Source: HB2-32-21 sp041603535 (GTDB lineage: Bacteria > Pseudomonadota > Gammaproteobacteria > Pseudomonadales > Porticoccaceae). Taken from it: a DNA stretch of 64,000 bases. The position numbers and the translations under genes are program-made. A model generated the notes under the pieces. It did no database searches. It saw only the letters and a program-made list of their open reading frames with translations, and was not told the DNA's origin. How positions within the stretch are numbered: position 1 is the stretch's first letter; each line of letters starts with the position of its first letter. The DNA is taken from assembly GCA_041603535.1 (NCBI GenBank), contig JBFIEE010000001.1, forward strand, positions 1 through 64,000, written 5' to 3'. Below are positions 7,733 through 16,585 of the stretch, one piece after another.

Positions 7733-8497
7733 TTAATGACAGGTATACCCTCCATCAATAATCAGCTCGGTCCCTGTCACATAACGTGACTCATCCGACG
7801 CCAGATATAAAATGCCATAACCCTGATCAATCGGCTCTGCCATGTAGCCAATAACAATTTCGCGTTGAATCCGCTGTATATCTTCAGGCCCGAACAGATC
7901 GCCAACACTATCCGCCATAGGCGTTTTAGTGAAACCAGGATGTACCGAGTTGACCCGGATATTGTATTTTTTTTCTGCACAGTAGAGCGCCGCAGACTTG
8001 GTAAACAGTCGCACCCCACCCTTGCTCGCGTTGTAAGCCGCCGAGCGTGGATCACCGATAATCCCCTCGATGGAAGAAATATTGACGATACTGCCGCCTC
8101 CGTTGGTTTTCATCTGCCTGATCGCATTTTGCGTACCCATAAACACAGCTTCCAGATTGACCGAATGCACAAAGCGCCAGTGCGCAAGATCGCTTTCCTC
8201 CAGATCTGTGCCGGCACCAACCCCGGCGTTGTTCACCAGCACGTCTAGTCGCCCATGACACGAAACCACTTCGGCAAGCACCTCCCGCCAGCGGCTTTCA
8301 GACGTCACATCCTGCTCAATAAACACCGCATCGTAACCCTGGTCACGCAAGGTCTGAGCTGCCGCTTCACCCTGGGTTGGTCTAATATCGGTAATCACTA
8401 CCTTGCCACCTTCACGGCACATTAACTCAGCGCTGGCATAACCAATACCGGCGGTGCCACCGGTGATCAAACACACTTTATCCTGAACACGCCCCAT
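7733..8497 (-). CDS. SDR-family oxidoreductase, second copy of a tandem pair
   Basis: This 254-residue short-chain dehydrogenase has TGGTAGIG at 12-19, Asp37 after the second strand (NAD preference), NNAG, Ser141-142 and Tyr155/Lys159. The frame is open further upstream, but the ATG at 8497 has AAGGA eight bases before it. It also gives exactly the length of the neighbouring paralogue, so I use that start. It is roughly three-quarters identical to the gene at 8526-9290, with the same key residues, which shows a tandem duplication. The two copies differ mainly on the surface and in the substrate-loop region (about 190-215). A role in alcohol or hydroxyacyl oxidation in the island is inferred. 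Confidence 0.88.
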   Translation of the reverse strand: MGRVQDKVCLITGGTAGIGYASAELMCREGGKVVITDIRPTQGEAAAQTLRDQGYDAVFIEQDVTSESRWREVLAEVVSCHGRLDVLVNNAGVGAGTDLEESDLAHWRFVHSVNLEAVFMGTQNAIRQMKTNGGGSIVNISSIEGIIGDPRSAAYNASKGGVRLFTKSAALYCAEKKYNIRVNSVHPGFTKTPMADSVGDLFGPEDIQRIQREIVIGYMAEPIDQGYGILYLASDESRYVTGTELIIDGGYTCH

Positions 8498-8525
8498 CTC
8501 ATCATTCCTTATCATGCACTGGCGC

Positions 8526-9290
8526 TTAATGCGCGGTAAAACCACCGTCAATAACCAGCTCAGAGCCGGTCATATAGCGACTTTCGTCGGACGCTAAAAA
8601 TAAAATGCCATAAGCCTGATCAATGGGCTCAGCCATGTAACCAACGGCAATTTCACGGTTAATTCGCTCTGCATCGGCCGCCGAAAAAATATTTACGGCA
8701 TTATCAACCATAGGTGTCTGGGTAAATCCAGGGTGCAGGGAATTTACGCGAATATTGTATTTTTTCTCGGCGCAATAGAGTGCCGCGGACTTGGTAAACA
8801 GTCGCACACCGCCCTTACTGGCATTGTAGGCGGCAAACTTCTGATCGCCGATCAGCCCTTCGATGGATGAAATATTGATGATGCTGCCACCACCATTCAG
8901 CTTCATTTGTTTAATGGCATTTTTGGTACCCATAAACACCGCCTCCATATTGACGGCGTTCACAAAGCGCCAGTGCGCAAGATCGCTTTCTTCCAGGTTG
9001 GTCTCTTCGCCTACGCCGGCATTGTTAACCAGAATATCGAGTCGCCCATATTGTTTCACGACCGCAGCAATCACCCCTGGCCAAAGGTTTTCATCGGTCA
9101 CGTCCTGCTCGATGAACATCGCATCGTAACCCTGATCGCGCAGCTTTTGCGCCGATGCCTCCCCCTCCTTTGGACGCAGATCCGTAATCACGACTTTAGC
9201 GCCCTCCCTACACATTAGTTCGGCGCTGGCATACCCAATACCTGCGGTACCGCCGGTAATCAATGCCACTTTATTTGCTACTCTGTCCAT
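8526..9290 (-). CDS. SDR-family oxidoreductase, first copy of a tandem pair
   Basis: This 254-residue short-chain dehydrogenase has TGGTAGIG at 12-19, Asp37 for NAD, NNAG at 89-92, Ser141-142 and Tyr155/Lys159, so all catalytic residues are present. The end DGGFTAH resembles cyclohexanol- and alcohol-type SDRs. It is followed 28 bases later by its close paralogue. It is preceded on the same strand by a small unknown reading frame, which overlaps its start by 13 bases, and by an acyl-CoA synthetase. The four form one minus-strand unit ending at the terminator near 7670. Substrate is not assignable from sequence. Confidence 0.88.
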   Translation of the reverse strand: MDRVANKVALITGGTAGIGYASAELMCREGAKVVITDLRPKEGEASAQKLRDQGYDAMFIEQDVTDENLWPGVIAAVVKQYGRLDILVNNAGVGEETNLEESDLAHWRFVNAVNMEAVFMGTKNAIKQMKLNGGGSIINISSIEGLIGDQKFAAYNASKGGVRLFTKSAALYCAEKKYNIRVNSLHPGFTQTPMVDNAVNIFSAADAERINREIAVGYMAEPIDQAYGILFLASDESRYMTGSELVIDGGFTAH

Positions 9291-9625
9291 GGTGCTGCCC
9301 CTTGCTTTATTGACGAATTAATTGATTGCTTAGTTTGCGAATACAGAGCGTTATCAGTGTCGGATAGCTCATGTCCCCGCCCAGGTACATCGTTAAATAA
9401 TTTCTCTACTTCCGCGTTATCCAGACCCTGCGTAAAAAATATCGGCCCCCGCGAACGCCAGCGCCGCGCGATCACGACGTGACTCCCCACTACATTATTC
9501 GAACGGTAATTTACCAGTTCCTGAAAAAATAGCACCACCTCGGTCAGACCAAGCAACTGCTCGATGGCCTGCCAGTGGCAACCTTCACCGGAATCACGCC
9601 CGGTAGCCAGATGTAGCAAAAACAA
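9278..9625 (-). CDS. Small hypothetical protein between CoA synthetase and SDR pair
   Basis: This 115-residue reading frame starts 9 bases after the stop of the acyl-CoA synthetase and overlaps the next SDR start by 13 bases, which would be a normal operon arrangement. The protein is soluble, with no signal peptide or membrane segment, and its composition is not the arginine/cysteine-rich type seen in false frames. I recognise no domain. The region would otherwise be an unexplained 344-base gap inside a tight operon. It may be a genuine small accessory protein, a decayed gene or a chance frame. Confidence 0.4.
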   Translation of the reverse strand: MFLLHLATGRDSGEGCHWQAIEQLLGLTEVVLFFQELVNYRSNNVVGSHVVIARRWRSRGPIFFTQGLDNAEVEKLFNDVPGRGHELSDTDNALYSQTKQSINSSIKQGAAPWTE

Positions 9626-9634
9626 CGAAAGTAT

Positions 9635-11194
9635 TCAATTCACCTGGCGAGTTTGATCACCCCAGTATTTGGCGCGCAGCGTTTTCTTATCTGGCTTGCC
9701 GTAAGCCGTCAATGGTATGTTGTCCACCACCTCAATCGTTTTTGGCACCTTGTAAGCCGCAAGACGCCGTTTACAGAACGCAATCAAATCGTCTTCGTCG
9801 AGACCCTCTGCCGAGGGAATAACCGCTGCGCATACCGCCTCACCCCAATCCTGGTGGGGAATACCGATAACCATCACCTGGCGGACCCCAGGATGCTCCT
9901 GCACCACATTTTCGACTTCCGAGGAATAAACATTCATGCCACCAGAGATGATCATATCTTTGGCACGGTCGACAATAAATACATGTCCCGTATCCATCTG
10001 GTAACCAACGTCGCCGGTAATAATCCATTCGCCGGCATAAACTTCTGCGGTCTTTTCCGCGTCGTTGTAATAACTTTCCAGGGTATACGGCGAGCGCACC
10101 ATGATCTCTCCTACTTCACCAAAGGACAGGGCTTCACCGTCGTCGTCACCAATACGCACATCCGCAGTCATAATCGGCTGACCGCAGGAGCCGAGAAATC
10201 TTTCGTCCAAATGGTCGGCCTTGCAAAGTTTGGTGGCGAAGTTTGGCACTTCGGTTTGACCAAATAATTGCAACAGTACCGGGCCGAACTTGTCCAGCAC
10301 CTCCTGTAAGCGCACGCGGGTAATCGGTGCCGCACCATAGACCAGGGTTCGCAACGACGCGATATCGTGTTGACCCACGTTATAAGCATCAAGCACGCGG
10401 TAAATCATCGTCGGCACCATGAAGGTCCAGGTGATTTTTTCCCGGCCAATGGTCGCCAGCACGGTGTCCGGATCGAACCTGCTGTGTATGAAAACCGTCG
10501 CACCCTGCAGCAAGGCCGCCTGCAAAAAGAAACCGGCCGAGTGGGGTAACGGGCTGGTCAGCAGGAGTTTTTCGTTCTCGCTAATCTCGCCGTGAATAAT
10601 ATGGGTGAGACCATTTATCATCATCGCCCCGTGGGTATGCATCACCCCCTTGGAACGTCCGGTCGTACCACCCGTGTAAAGAATAAACGACATATCCTCG
10701 GGGCCAACCGGCTGCCAGTCAAACGTGCGGCTAACTCCCTCGAACAGAACACTCCATGCTGTGTGAGCAGCCGCCACACCATTGCCCTTGTCATCCACCT
10801 CGACGCGACAGGTAAGATCGGTGTTCTGCAACTCGGCTTCATCCAGCTTGTCAGTCAAGGAGCTATGCACCACCATGGCTTTGGCGCCGGAATGACCCAC
10901 CATGTAGCCCACATCGCTCATGCTAAGCATTTCGTTGAGCGGCACCTTAACGGCCCCCAGCTTGATAATAGCGAGATCGGTAATGACAAACTCTATGCAG
11001 TTGCGCAACAAAATCGCCACACGATCCTGCCGGGCCACGCCCATGCTATAGAGGTGCGCGGCAAGATTACCTGACAACTGGTCCAGTTCCCGGTATGTGT
11101 AGGAACGCTCGCCCGCCACAACCGCTGTCTTGCTGGCATGTCGCCACAGGGCGTTACGAAGCATAAACTGGGAAGACTGGCTGGTGTGGTGCAT
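9635..11194 (-). CDS. Acyl-CoA synthetase (AMP-dependent, class I adenylate-forming)
   Basis: This 519-residue enzyme activates a carboxylic acid to its acyl-AMP and then to the CoA thioester. The P-loop motif YTGGTTGRSKGVMHTH lies at about 173-188. GEIMVRSP, the ATP-binding aspartate in TGDVG, the hinge DRAKDMIISGG and the C-terminal catalytic lysine in AYGKPDKK are all present. Its closest functional match is to medium/long-chain or aromatic acid CoA ligases; the exact chain length cannot be read. It heads a minus-strand unit with a small unknown frame and two SDRs. In a pathway starting with the monooxygenase it would feed oxidised hydrocarbon into CoA metabolism (inference). Confidence 0.9.
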   Translation of the reverse strand: MHHTSQSSQFMLRNALWRHASKTAVVAGERSYTYRELDQLSGNLAAHLYSMGVARQDRVAILLRNCIEFVITDLAIIKLGAVKVPLNEMLSMSDVGYMVGHSGAKAMVVHSSLTDKLDEAELQNTDLTCRVEVDDKGNGVAAAHTAWSVLFEGVSRTFDWQPVGPEDMSFILYTGGTTGRSKGVMHTHGAMMINGLTHIIHGEISENEKLLLTSPLPHSAGFFLQAALLQGATVFIHSRFDPDTVLATIGREKITWTFMVPTMIYRVLDAYNVGQHDIASLRTLVYGAAPITRVRLQEVLDKFGPVLLQLFGQTEVPNFATKLCKADHLDERFLGSCGQPIMTADVRIGDDDGEALSFGEVGEIMVRSPYTLESYYNDAEKTAEVYAGEWIITGDVGYQMDTGHVFIVDRAKDMIISGGMNVYSSEVENVVQEHPGVRQVMVIGIPHQDWGEAVCAAVIPSAEGLDEDDLIAFCKRRLAAYKVPKTIEVVDNIPLTAYGKPDKKTLRAKYWGDQTRQVN

Positions 11195-11369
11195 GTGTTA
11201 ATCCTTTCGACAAACCTGTTGCCAGGACAGTATTTGATCTTCAGATACGGCTTAATTAAACGGGCCAAGCCGAATAGAGTTTAAACCTTCCGCCGCGCCT
11301 CAGGCGAAGAACACCGACCCGAGATACGCCCCGCCGGTTCCTGCTAACGACTCCCGACAAAAAAGCGCT

Positions 11370-12683
11370 TTACTCCCGGGAGCCGTAAAGATCATAGTCA
11401 TCAGCAACGGTAATTCTGACCCGCACCAGATCACCGCACTGCATATCGGTACTGTCTATAAAAACATTGCCGTCAATATCCGGGGCATCTCCCTGACTGC
11501 GCGCAACGGCGCCCTCCTCATCGACTTCATCGACAATCACCGTCAATAGCTGTCCTACCTTCGCCTGCAAACGTGTGGCGCTGATAGTCTGCTGGGTTTC
11601 CATCAGCCTGTCCCAGCGCTCCTGCTTGACAGCTTCCGGCACAGCTCCCGGCAACTGATTCGCCCTGGCACCAGCCACCGCCTCATACTTGAAGCAGCCA
11701 ACACGATCGAGCTGGGCCTCTGTCAGCCAGCTCAGCAAATAGTCGAAATCCGCCTCTGTCTCGCCGGGAAAACCAACGATGAACGTGCTACGCAAGGTTA
11801 GATCCGGACATATTTGCCGCCAACTGCGAATACGATCCAGCGTTCGCTCCTGATGCGCGGGACGCTTCATGGCCTTCAAAACATTGGGGCTGGCATGCTG
11901 AAAGGGAATGTCCAGATAAGGCAAGATTTTGCCTTCCGCCATCAATGGAATGACATCATCGACGTGGGGATAGGGATAAACGTAATGGAGACGAACCCAG
12001 ACACCCAGTTCGCCCATGGCCTGACATAGGTCGAGCATCCGCGTCTTCACCGGCCGACCCTGCCAGAAACCCGTGCGGTATTTGATATCGACGCCATAGG
12101 CGCTGGTATCCTGGGAAATCACCAACAATTCCTTGACCCCGGCGTTAACCAGCCGCTCAGCCTCGTCGAGCACGTCGCCAACGGGCCGACTAACCAGTTT
12201 GCCGCGCAAATCCGGAATAATACAAAATGTGCAACCGTGATTGCAGCCTTCGGCTATTTTCAGGTAAGCGTAATGACGGGGCGTCAGCTTAATACCCTGG
12301 GGCGGGACCAAATCAACATGTGGGTTGTGTGCCACCGAGGGCGGCGCCCAATCGTGGACCGCCTTGACTACCGCCTCGTACTGGTGGGGTCCCGTTACCG
12401 CCAACACACCCGGATGCACGCTGCGTATAGCCTGTTCATCACCGCCCATACAGCCGGTGACAATGACGCGACCATTTTCCGCCATCGCCTCGCCAATCGC
12501 GTCCAGCGACTCCCGTTTGGCGCTATCCAGAAAACCGCAGGTGTTGACCACCACCACGTCCGCGCCACTGTAACTGGGCGACACCTCATAACCTTCCAGG
12601 CGCAACTGGGTCAGAATACGCTCAGAATCTACCAGTGCCTTGGGACATCCCAGACTGACAAAACCGACTTTTGATACTGACAT
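11370..12683 (-). CDS. rimO: Ribosomal protein S12 methylthiotransferase RimO
   Basis: This 437-residue radical-SAM enzyme adds a methylthio group to the conserved aspartate of ribosomal protein S12. The N-terminal UPF0004 domain carries the cluster ligands Cys13, Cys49 and Cys78. The radical-SAM cluster is CNHGCTFC at 147-154, and a TRAM domain occupies about 370-435. GCPKALVDSE near 12-21 is typical of RimO rather than MiaB. Length and motifs are complete. It stands alone between the catabolic island and the PilZ/stator group. Confidence 0.97.
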   Translation of the reverse strand: MSVSKVGFVSLGCPKALVDSERILTQLRLEGYEVSPSYSGADVVVVNTCGFLDSAKRESLDAIGEAMAENGRVIVTGCMGGDEQAIRSVHPGVLAVTGPHQYEAVVKAVHDWAPPSVAHNPHVDLVPPQGIKLTPRHYAYLKIAEGCNHGCTFCIIPDLRGKLVSRPVGDVLDEAERLVNAGVKELLVISQDTSAYGVDIKYRTGFWQGRPVKTRMLDLCQAMGELGVWVRLHYVYPYPHVDDVIPLMAEGKILPYLDIPFQHASPNVLKAMKRPAHQERTLDRIRSWRQICPDLTLRSTFIVGFPGETEADFDYLLSWLTEAQLDRVGCFKYEAVAGARANQLPGAVPEAVKQERWDRLMETQQTISATRLQAKVGQLLTVIVDEVDEEGAVARSQGDAPDIDGNVFIDSTDMQCGDLVRVRITVADDYDLYGSRE

Positions 12684-12900
12684 AGCTGTCCCAGGGTGAT
12701 GAAAAAATGGTCGCCAACAGAGTCGGGCATTCTAGCAAACTGGCATCCATGATAATGCGGAAATGAGTGGAGCCTGGGAATAGTTAATTAAGCAGGGGCG
12801 TCTATCGACGCTGCTTGCGGCAACATAAACATGTTTGCCGCGATCTAAACCTCGCCTTCCAGCCCCACTGACAATCCTTACTTAAGAGCTAACAGTCAGT

Positions 12901-13500
12901 TTATTTGTCGCCCCGAGATTTAGAGTGACGAAGCTGCTGTGATTGATTATCCAGCACGTGGGCGACAATAAAATCCAGGTCTTCTTCCGCCAGAAACACG
13001 TACTCGACGCCCACCTCATAGGTTGCACCGGTGACAACCGGTTCATCAATGCGACAATTCACCACCTTGCCGAATGCACTAATCGCCTGAACCGCCGGAA
13101 ATAATACGAGGTGAAGCTCCAAAAGCTCACCCTCGTTGAAACTCTCAGCACTTTTAAATGATAAACCGTTTGCACTAAGGCTGACTGGATGTGTCGGGCC
13201 AATCGGGTCTTCGCTTTCTATATCTGGAGATTGCTCCGCAATAGCCTGAGCCAGAATATGGGTTTTGCGGCTGAGCAACTTAAAAACCGCCGCTATTTTC
13301 GGCTGTTCATCAACCAGATCATCAATCAGGTCGGTCAGGCGGACGTCGACGCTGAGCAGCGAGTCGAGCATTCTCTGCTTTCTGGAGACGCCCGCCTGTA
13401 GGCGGGCAATGCCCTGCTCAAGATCACCCTGATCAATCATCCTGAAGCACAAATGGATATTGTCACTTATGCGGAAATATTTTCGCTTTTCTTGAGTCAT
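12901..13500 (-). CDS. PilZ-domain protein
   Basis: In this 199-residue protein the c-di-GMP-type signature is split. KRKYFRI at residues 5-11 supplies the RxxxR-like element, and SLSANGLSF near 108-116 supplies the D/NxSxxG-like element, with about 100 residues between, mostly helical. The rest is a beta barrel. It lies on the same strand as, and just downstream of, the flagellar stator genes, which suggests it tunes motility in response to cyclic di-GMP. That role is inferred. The Asn/Ser positions are not perfectly canonical, so nucleotide binding is not assured. Confidence 0.75.
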   Translation of the reverse strand: MTQEKRKYFRISDNIHLCFRMIDQGDLEQGIARLQAGVSRKQRMLDSLLSVDVRLTDLIDDLVDEQPKIAAVFKLLSRKTHILAQAIAEQSPDIESEDPIGPTHPVSLSANGLSFKSAESFNEGELLELHLVLFPAVQAISAFGKVVNCRIDEPVVTGATYEVGVEYVFLAEEDLDFIVAHVLDNQSQQLRHSKSRGDK

Positions 13501-13596
13501 ATTTTATATCCGATGTGTCCATTTGGGGTAGAACTGGAAGCCAGTAGTTTTGACGAGCCTTGCTAGTTTGTTAGAGCCAAAGTTAAACTCCCACCT

Positions 13597-14481
13597 TCAA
13601 GACGACCCCACAGCGGACGGTAGTTCAATCACTTTTTCGGGCTGCGCGTCCTTGCCAGGGTGCACTATGGTTAACTCGACGCGGCGATTCTTGGCCCGGT
13701 TCTCGGCACTGTCATTCGGCACCAGGGGCTTACCGTCCGCATGCCCCTCCACCACGAACCTCTCCAGGGGCAGCTTGCCAGTCTTTAATAATTCGTGAAC
13801 CACCGATACAGCTCGAGACGCGGACAACTCCCAGTTAGACCTGAATTTAGCGGTTCTAATCGGTTGATTGTCAGTATGGCCAGCGACAGTGATTGCACCA
13901 TCAACATCTGCCAGTGCAGCCTGTAAACGTTGCAGCGTAGGCAGAAAACCGGTGCGCAAATCTGAAGTGCCGGAAGCAAACGATGCCTTTTCACCGATAC
14001 GGATAACAATATCGTCGGTATCGCTGTCTATTTCGACCATGCCTTTGTTGATTTCGTCCTGTAGAGATGACGTCAGCTTCATCACCCGCTGGCGATTGAT
14101 CTCTTCCTGCTCTGCAATCTCTGCCTGTCGCAAAGCCTCCATAATCTCGGCCATCTCAGGAGACTCGGACTTAACTGGCGACCCGCTGGGTGCCTGGATG
14201 GACTCAGTGGGAGATTCGACGGTTTCTTTGGATGGCTGAGCGAGCGGCGTTGGCGACTCGCGCCCCTCGAGGAACTCCTGAGTTTGTTCAGACTCAGCGG
14301 ACGGTACATCCTGCTGGACACCAAAGGCCATCTTCATGGAGCCCGCTACCTGCTTGAACTTGATAATATCCATCTCGGCAAAAGACAGGAGCAGCACGAA
14401 AAAGCACATCAACAAAGACATCAGGTCCGCAAAGGTCATGACCCATGCTGGCGCACCCGCACTGGCTTTCTTTTCACTCAT
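13597..14481 (-). CDS. motB: Flagellar stator protein MotB/PomB type
   Basis: This 294-residue stator subunit has a short cytoplasmic N-terminus and one membrane helix (about 14-35) containing the ion-carrying Asp19 (TFADLMSLL). A Ser/Pro/Glu-rich linker (about 65-125) follows, then a C-terminal OmpA-like peptidoglycan-binding domain (about 150-280; GHTDNQPI, NWELSASRA, NRRVELTI). It is the partner of the MotA-type gene 202 bases upstream. The partner's PomA-like sequence suggests a sodium-driven motor. Confidence 0.92.
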   Translation of the reverse strand: MSEKKASAGAPAWVMTFADLMSLLMCFFVLLLSFAEMDIIKFKQVAGSMKMAFGVQQDVPSAESEQTQEFLEGRESPTPLAQPSKETVESPTESIQAPSGSPVKSESPEMAEIMEALRQAEIAEQEEINRQRVMKLTSSLQDEINKGMVEIDSDTDDIVIRIGEKASFASGTSDLRTGFLPTLQRLQAALADVDGAITVAGHTDNQPIRTAKFRSNWELSASRAVSVVHELLKTGKLPLERFVVEGHADGKPLVPNDSAENRAKNRRVELTIVHPGKDAQPEKVIELPSAVGSS

Positions 14482-14603
14482 ATCTCATTCAAACCCAATC
14501 TCAATAACCATGTTAGAGGCCCAATACCACGCTGAACCGCCAGCCTCAGTTTTCTGTGGTGCGACGCCTGAACAGTCGCCCAAGTGATTCAACTTACCTC
14601 AAT

Positions 14604-14657
14604 CAAGCTGCCTGGATTAACCAAGCTGCCCGAATTAACTAAGTCGCCTGATTGAAG
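14604..14657. repeat. 18-base tandem repeat in the stator intergenic gap
   Basis: CAAGCTGCCTGGATTAAC (14604-14621) is followed by a second copy with two changes (14622-14639) and a degenerate third (14640-14657). All lie between the MotA and MotB genes. Function unknown; it may lengthen the spacer or arise by slippage. Confidence 0.65.
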
Positions 14658-14683
14658 TCGCTTGCAGTTTTAGGCTGCGCTAT

Positions 14684-15469
14684 TTACTTGGCTTCAGCCG
14701 CCGCCTTGCCGCCGCCGTCACCAAGCTCCCGCTTCGAACCCGGCAGGTAGGTACTCAACAATTCTTCCAGTACCCGGGGGTTCTTACCCTCCTGAATACC
14801 TGCCACGGCATCAATAATAATGGACTTAATCATCACCTCTTCTTTTCGGCGCAACGCCAATTTGCCAGCCAGAGGGATGGCGAACACGTTGGCGATTAAC
14901 GCGCCATACAGGGTTGTCAGTAAAGCGATCGCCATGGAAGGCCCGATGCTCTTCGGATCCGACATATTGCCCAGCATAAGGATCAGGCCGACCAGCGTAC
15001 CAATCATGCCCATGGCTGGCGCTACTTCACCTATCTTGGTAAAGATTTCGGCACCATCATCGTGCCGTGCAGCCGCCTGATTCATTTCTGCACGCAAGGT
15101 TTGTGAGATTATCTCGGCTTCGTGTCCATCCACTAACATCTGGATACCTTTAGACAGGAATTTGTTTTCAGTCTCCTTGCCTTCCAGCACCAGCAAACCT
15201 CCGGTCCGGGTCTCCTTGGCCATTTCTACCGATTGCTGAATCAGCTCTGCCGGCTTGTCCATTTTGAACATCAGTGCTTTAAGGGCGATCTTGATTGCGC
15301 CAAAAAATTGCCCCAGCGTAAAATTCATCATCACGGCACCCAGGGTGCCACCGACCACAATCATTGTCGACGGGCCGTCAATAAATGCGGCCAGGCCGCC
15401 ACCGGTGATCATCGCCGCGACGATGATGCCTACGGCAACTATAAAACCAATCAACGTTGCTAGATCCAA
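14684..15469 (-). CDS. motA: Flagellar stator protein MotA/PomA type
   Basis: This 261-residue stator subunit has four membrane segments (about 5-22, 32-50, 145-165 and 180-202) and a cytoplasmic loop carrying the charged rotor-contact helix. The short loop FIDGPSTMIVVGGT and PAMGMIGTLVGLI are typical of sodium-type PomA. The Ala/Glu/Lys-rich C-terminus is unstructured. It forms the stator with the MotB-type gene downstream. No other flagellar gene is near, as is usual for PomAB. Confidence 0.92.
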   Translation of the reverse strand: MDLATLIGFIVAVGIIVAAMITGGGLAAFIDGPSTMIVVGGTLGAVMMNFTLGQFFGAIKIALKALMFKMDKPAELIQQSVEMAKETRTGGLLVLEGKETENKFLSKGIQMLVDGHEAEIISQTLRAEMNQAAARHDDGAEIFTKIGEVAPAMGMIGTLVGLILMLGNMSDPKSIGPSMAIALLTTLYGALIANVFAIPLAGKLALRRKEEVMIKSIIIDAVAGIQEGKNPRVLEELLSTYLPGSKRELGDGGGKAAAEAK

Positions 15470-15820
15470 GGTTATCTCCCCTCACTGAAAACACTTTTAT
15501 TGATGTCATCCGCGGAATCATGCGCCGCGAGGCAAGCTTCCCGCTCCCACTAGCTACAGACGCAACTTGAGCAATTGTACGTCAACAATCAATCGCTCTC
15601 CGAGACTAACTTCAATACTCACGAAGGAAGTCTGGCAAGAACAGGAAAACCATTATCAACCGCTGCCTCAATAAAAACAAAAAACACCCGTGTAGCCTGT
15701 AGCTTTAAAGCCCAAGTCCAGAGTAGAGCAAGAGGTAGTTGACGCGCTCTATCGCGAACAAATTCGTTACACCACCACACCGTTGGCCACGCATTTTCTG
15801 CAGAATCAAGTCTACGGGGG
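15470..15820. other. Gene-free gap of 351 bases
   Basis: I see no gene, RNA or terminator here. It should include the promoter of the stator genes (reading left), but no clear -35/-10 or sigma-28 pattern could be picked out. Confidence 0.5.
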
Positions 15821-16141
15821 TTAATCTGCAGGCTGAACCAGTACCCACGGCCTCACAACTACTGACCACACCTCCACACCGCTTTCCAGCCACGCGATGG
15901 CCTGCCTATCTGTCACCTGCCCGAGCAAACCACCAGCCTGCCACTTTTGGACCAGCACCGCATTGTCGACGCTGATTTGATAGGCAGCTTCCACCATATC
16001 CAGCGCGGGCGCCACAAAAATTGCCGTACCATTGGCAAAAAAGCGTTGCAAATCCTGCCAGGGAATCCTGGCACTTTCCGAAACCAACTTGCCCCGCGCC
16101 AGTTGCTCGCATTCCTCTGTCGTCGTCATTTCATCGTTCAT
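15821..16141 (-). CDS. DUF2288 family protein
   Basis: This small soluble 106-residue protein matches the DUF2288 pattern: RIPWQDLQRFFANG, followed by a conserved DMVEAAYQI helix, TDRQAIAWLE and the C-terminal VWSVVVRPWVLVQ. No catalytic residues are known for the family and its function is unknown. The start could also be the internal Met5. It is followed downstream on the same strand by GIY-YIG and GST genes in the opposite order of transcription, i.e. it is the last of this minus-strand group. Confidence 0.85.
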   Translation of the reverse strand: MNDEMTTTEECEQLARGKLVSESARIPWQDLQRFFANGTAIFVAPALDMVEAAYQISVDNAVLVQKWQAGGLLGQVTDRQAIAWLESGVEVWSVVVRPWVLVQPAD

Positions 16142-16213
16142 CGCAAACTTTTTTTCATCTCAAAACCACCGCCTCTCTCAAAGTCAGTGCGCCTTTACCG
16201 CGCCTTGTAGACC

Positions 16214-16585
16214 TTACAAACCCCGCTCTCGGTCACGCTTGCAAGTCCGTTCTTTTGCGTTTTCTATCATCAGGCACTTTTCGCGACGCGACAGTTTTTT
16301 GATTGCCGCCTCCCGGCGGCTGGCGCTGCTACGATCATGGCACACTTCTATGTACACCAGTTGTTCAGGTTGACGACCCGCGTGGAAATACTTCGCACCT
16401 TTACCATTGGCGTGTTCAGAAAAGCGTCGTGCCACATCGGTAGTAATGCCCGTATAAAGGGTGTGGTCGCTGGCTCGAATCATATATACGATCCAGCCTG
16501 GGGATGCCTGGTGCGAACTACCCACATCAGGCCCCGGCAGTCCGCTCACAATTCTCACTACCACCAAACCACACTGGCGCATCAC
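16214..16585 (-). CDS. GIY-YIG nuclease-fold protein (UPF0213 type)
   Basis: This protein of up to 123 residues has the GIY-YIG core: VYMIRASDHTLYTG (about 33-46), ARRFSEH, KYFHAGR and the catalytic-type glutamate in REAAIKKL. Such single-domain proteins of about 90-100 residues are widespread and of uncertain function, perhaps DNA repair. The frame from the first ATG overlaps the end of the GST gene by 59 bases. A GTG a little further in would shorten the overlap, and the core clearly begins near residue 30. Family confident, start uncertain. Confidence 0.85.
   Translation of the reverse strand: MMRQCGLVVVRIVSGLPGPDVGSSHQASPGWIVYMIRASDHTLYTGITTDVARRFSEHANGKGAKYFHAGRQPEQLVYIEVCHDRSSASRREAAIKKLSRREKCLMIENAKERTCKRDRERGL

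Noticed and set aside
11340..11400. Hairpin CTCCCG/CGGGAG at the rimO end as terminator
   Set aside because: Overlaps the stop region with a long loop and no T-run in the right direction.
15470..15820. tRNA or small RNA in the gap after the stator genes
   Set aside because: No cloverleaf-like pairing or terminator could be found.
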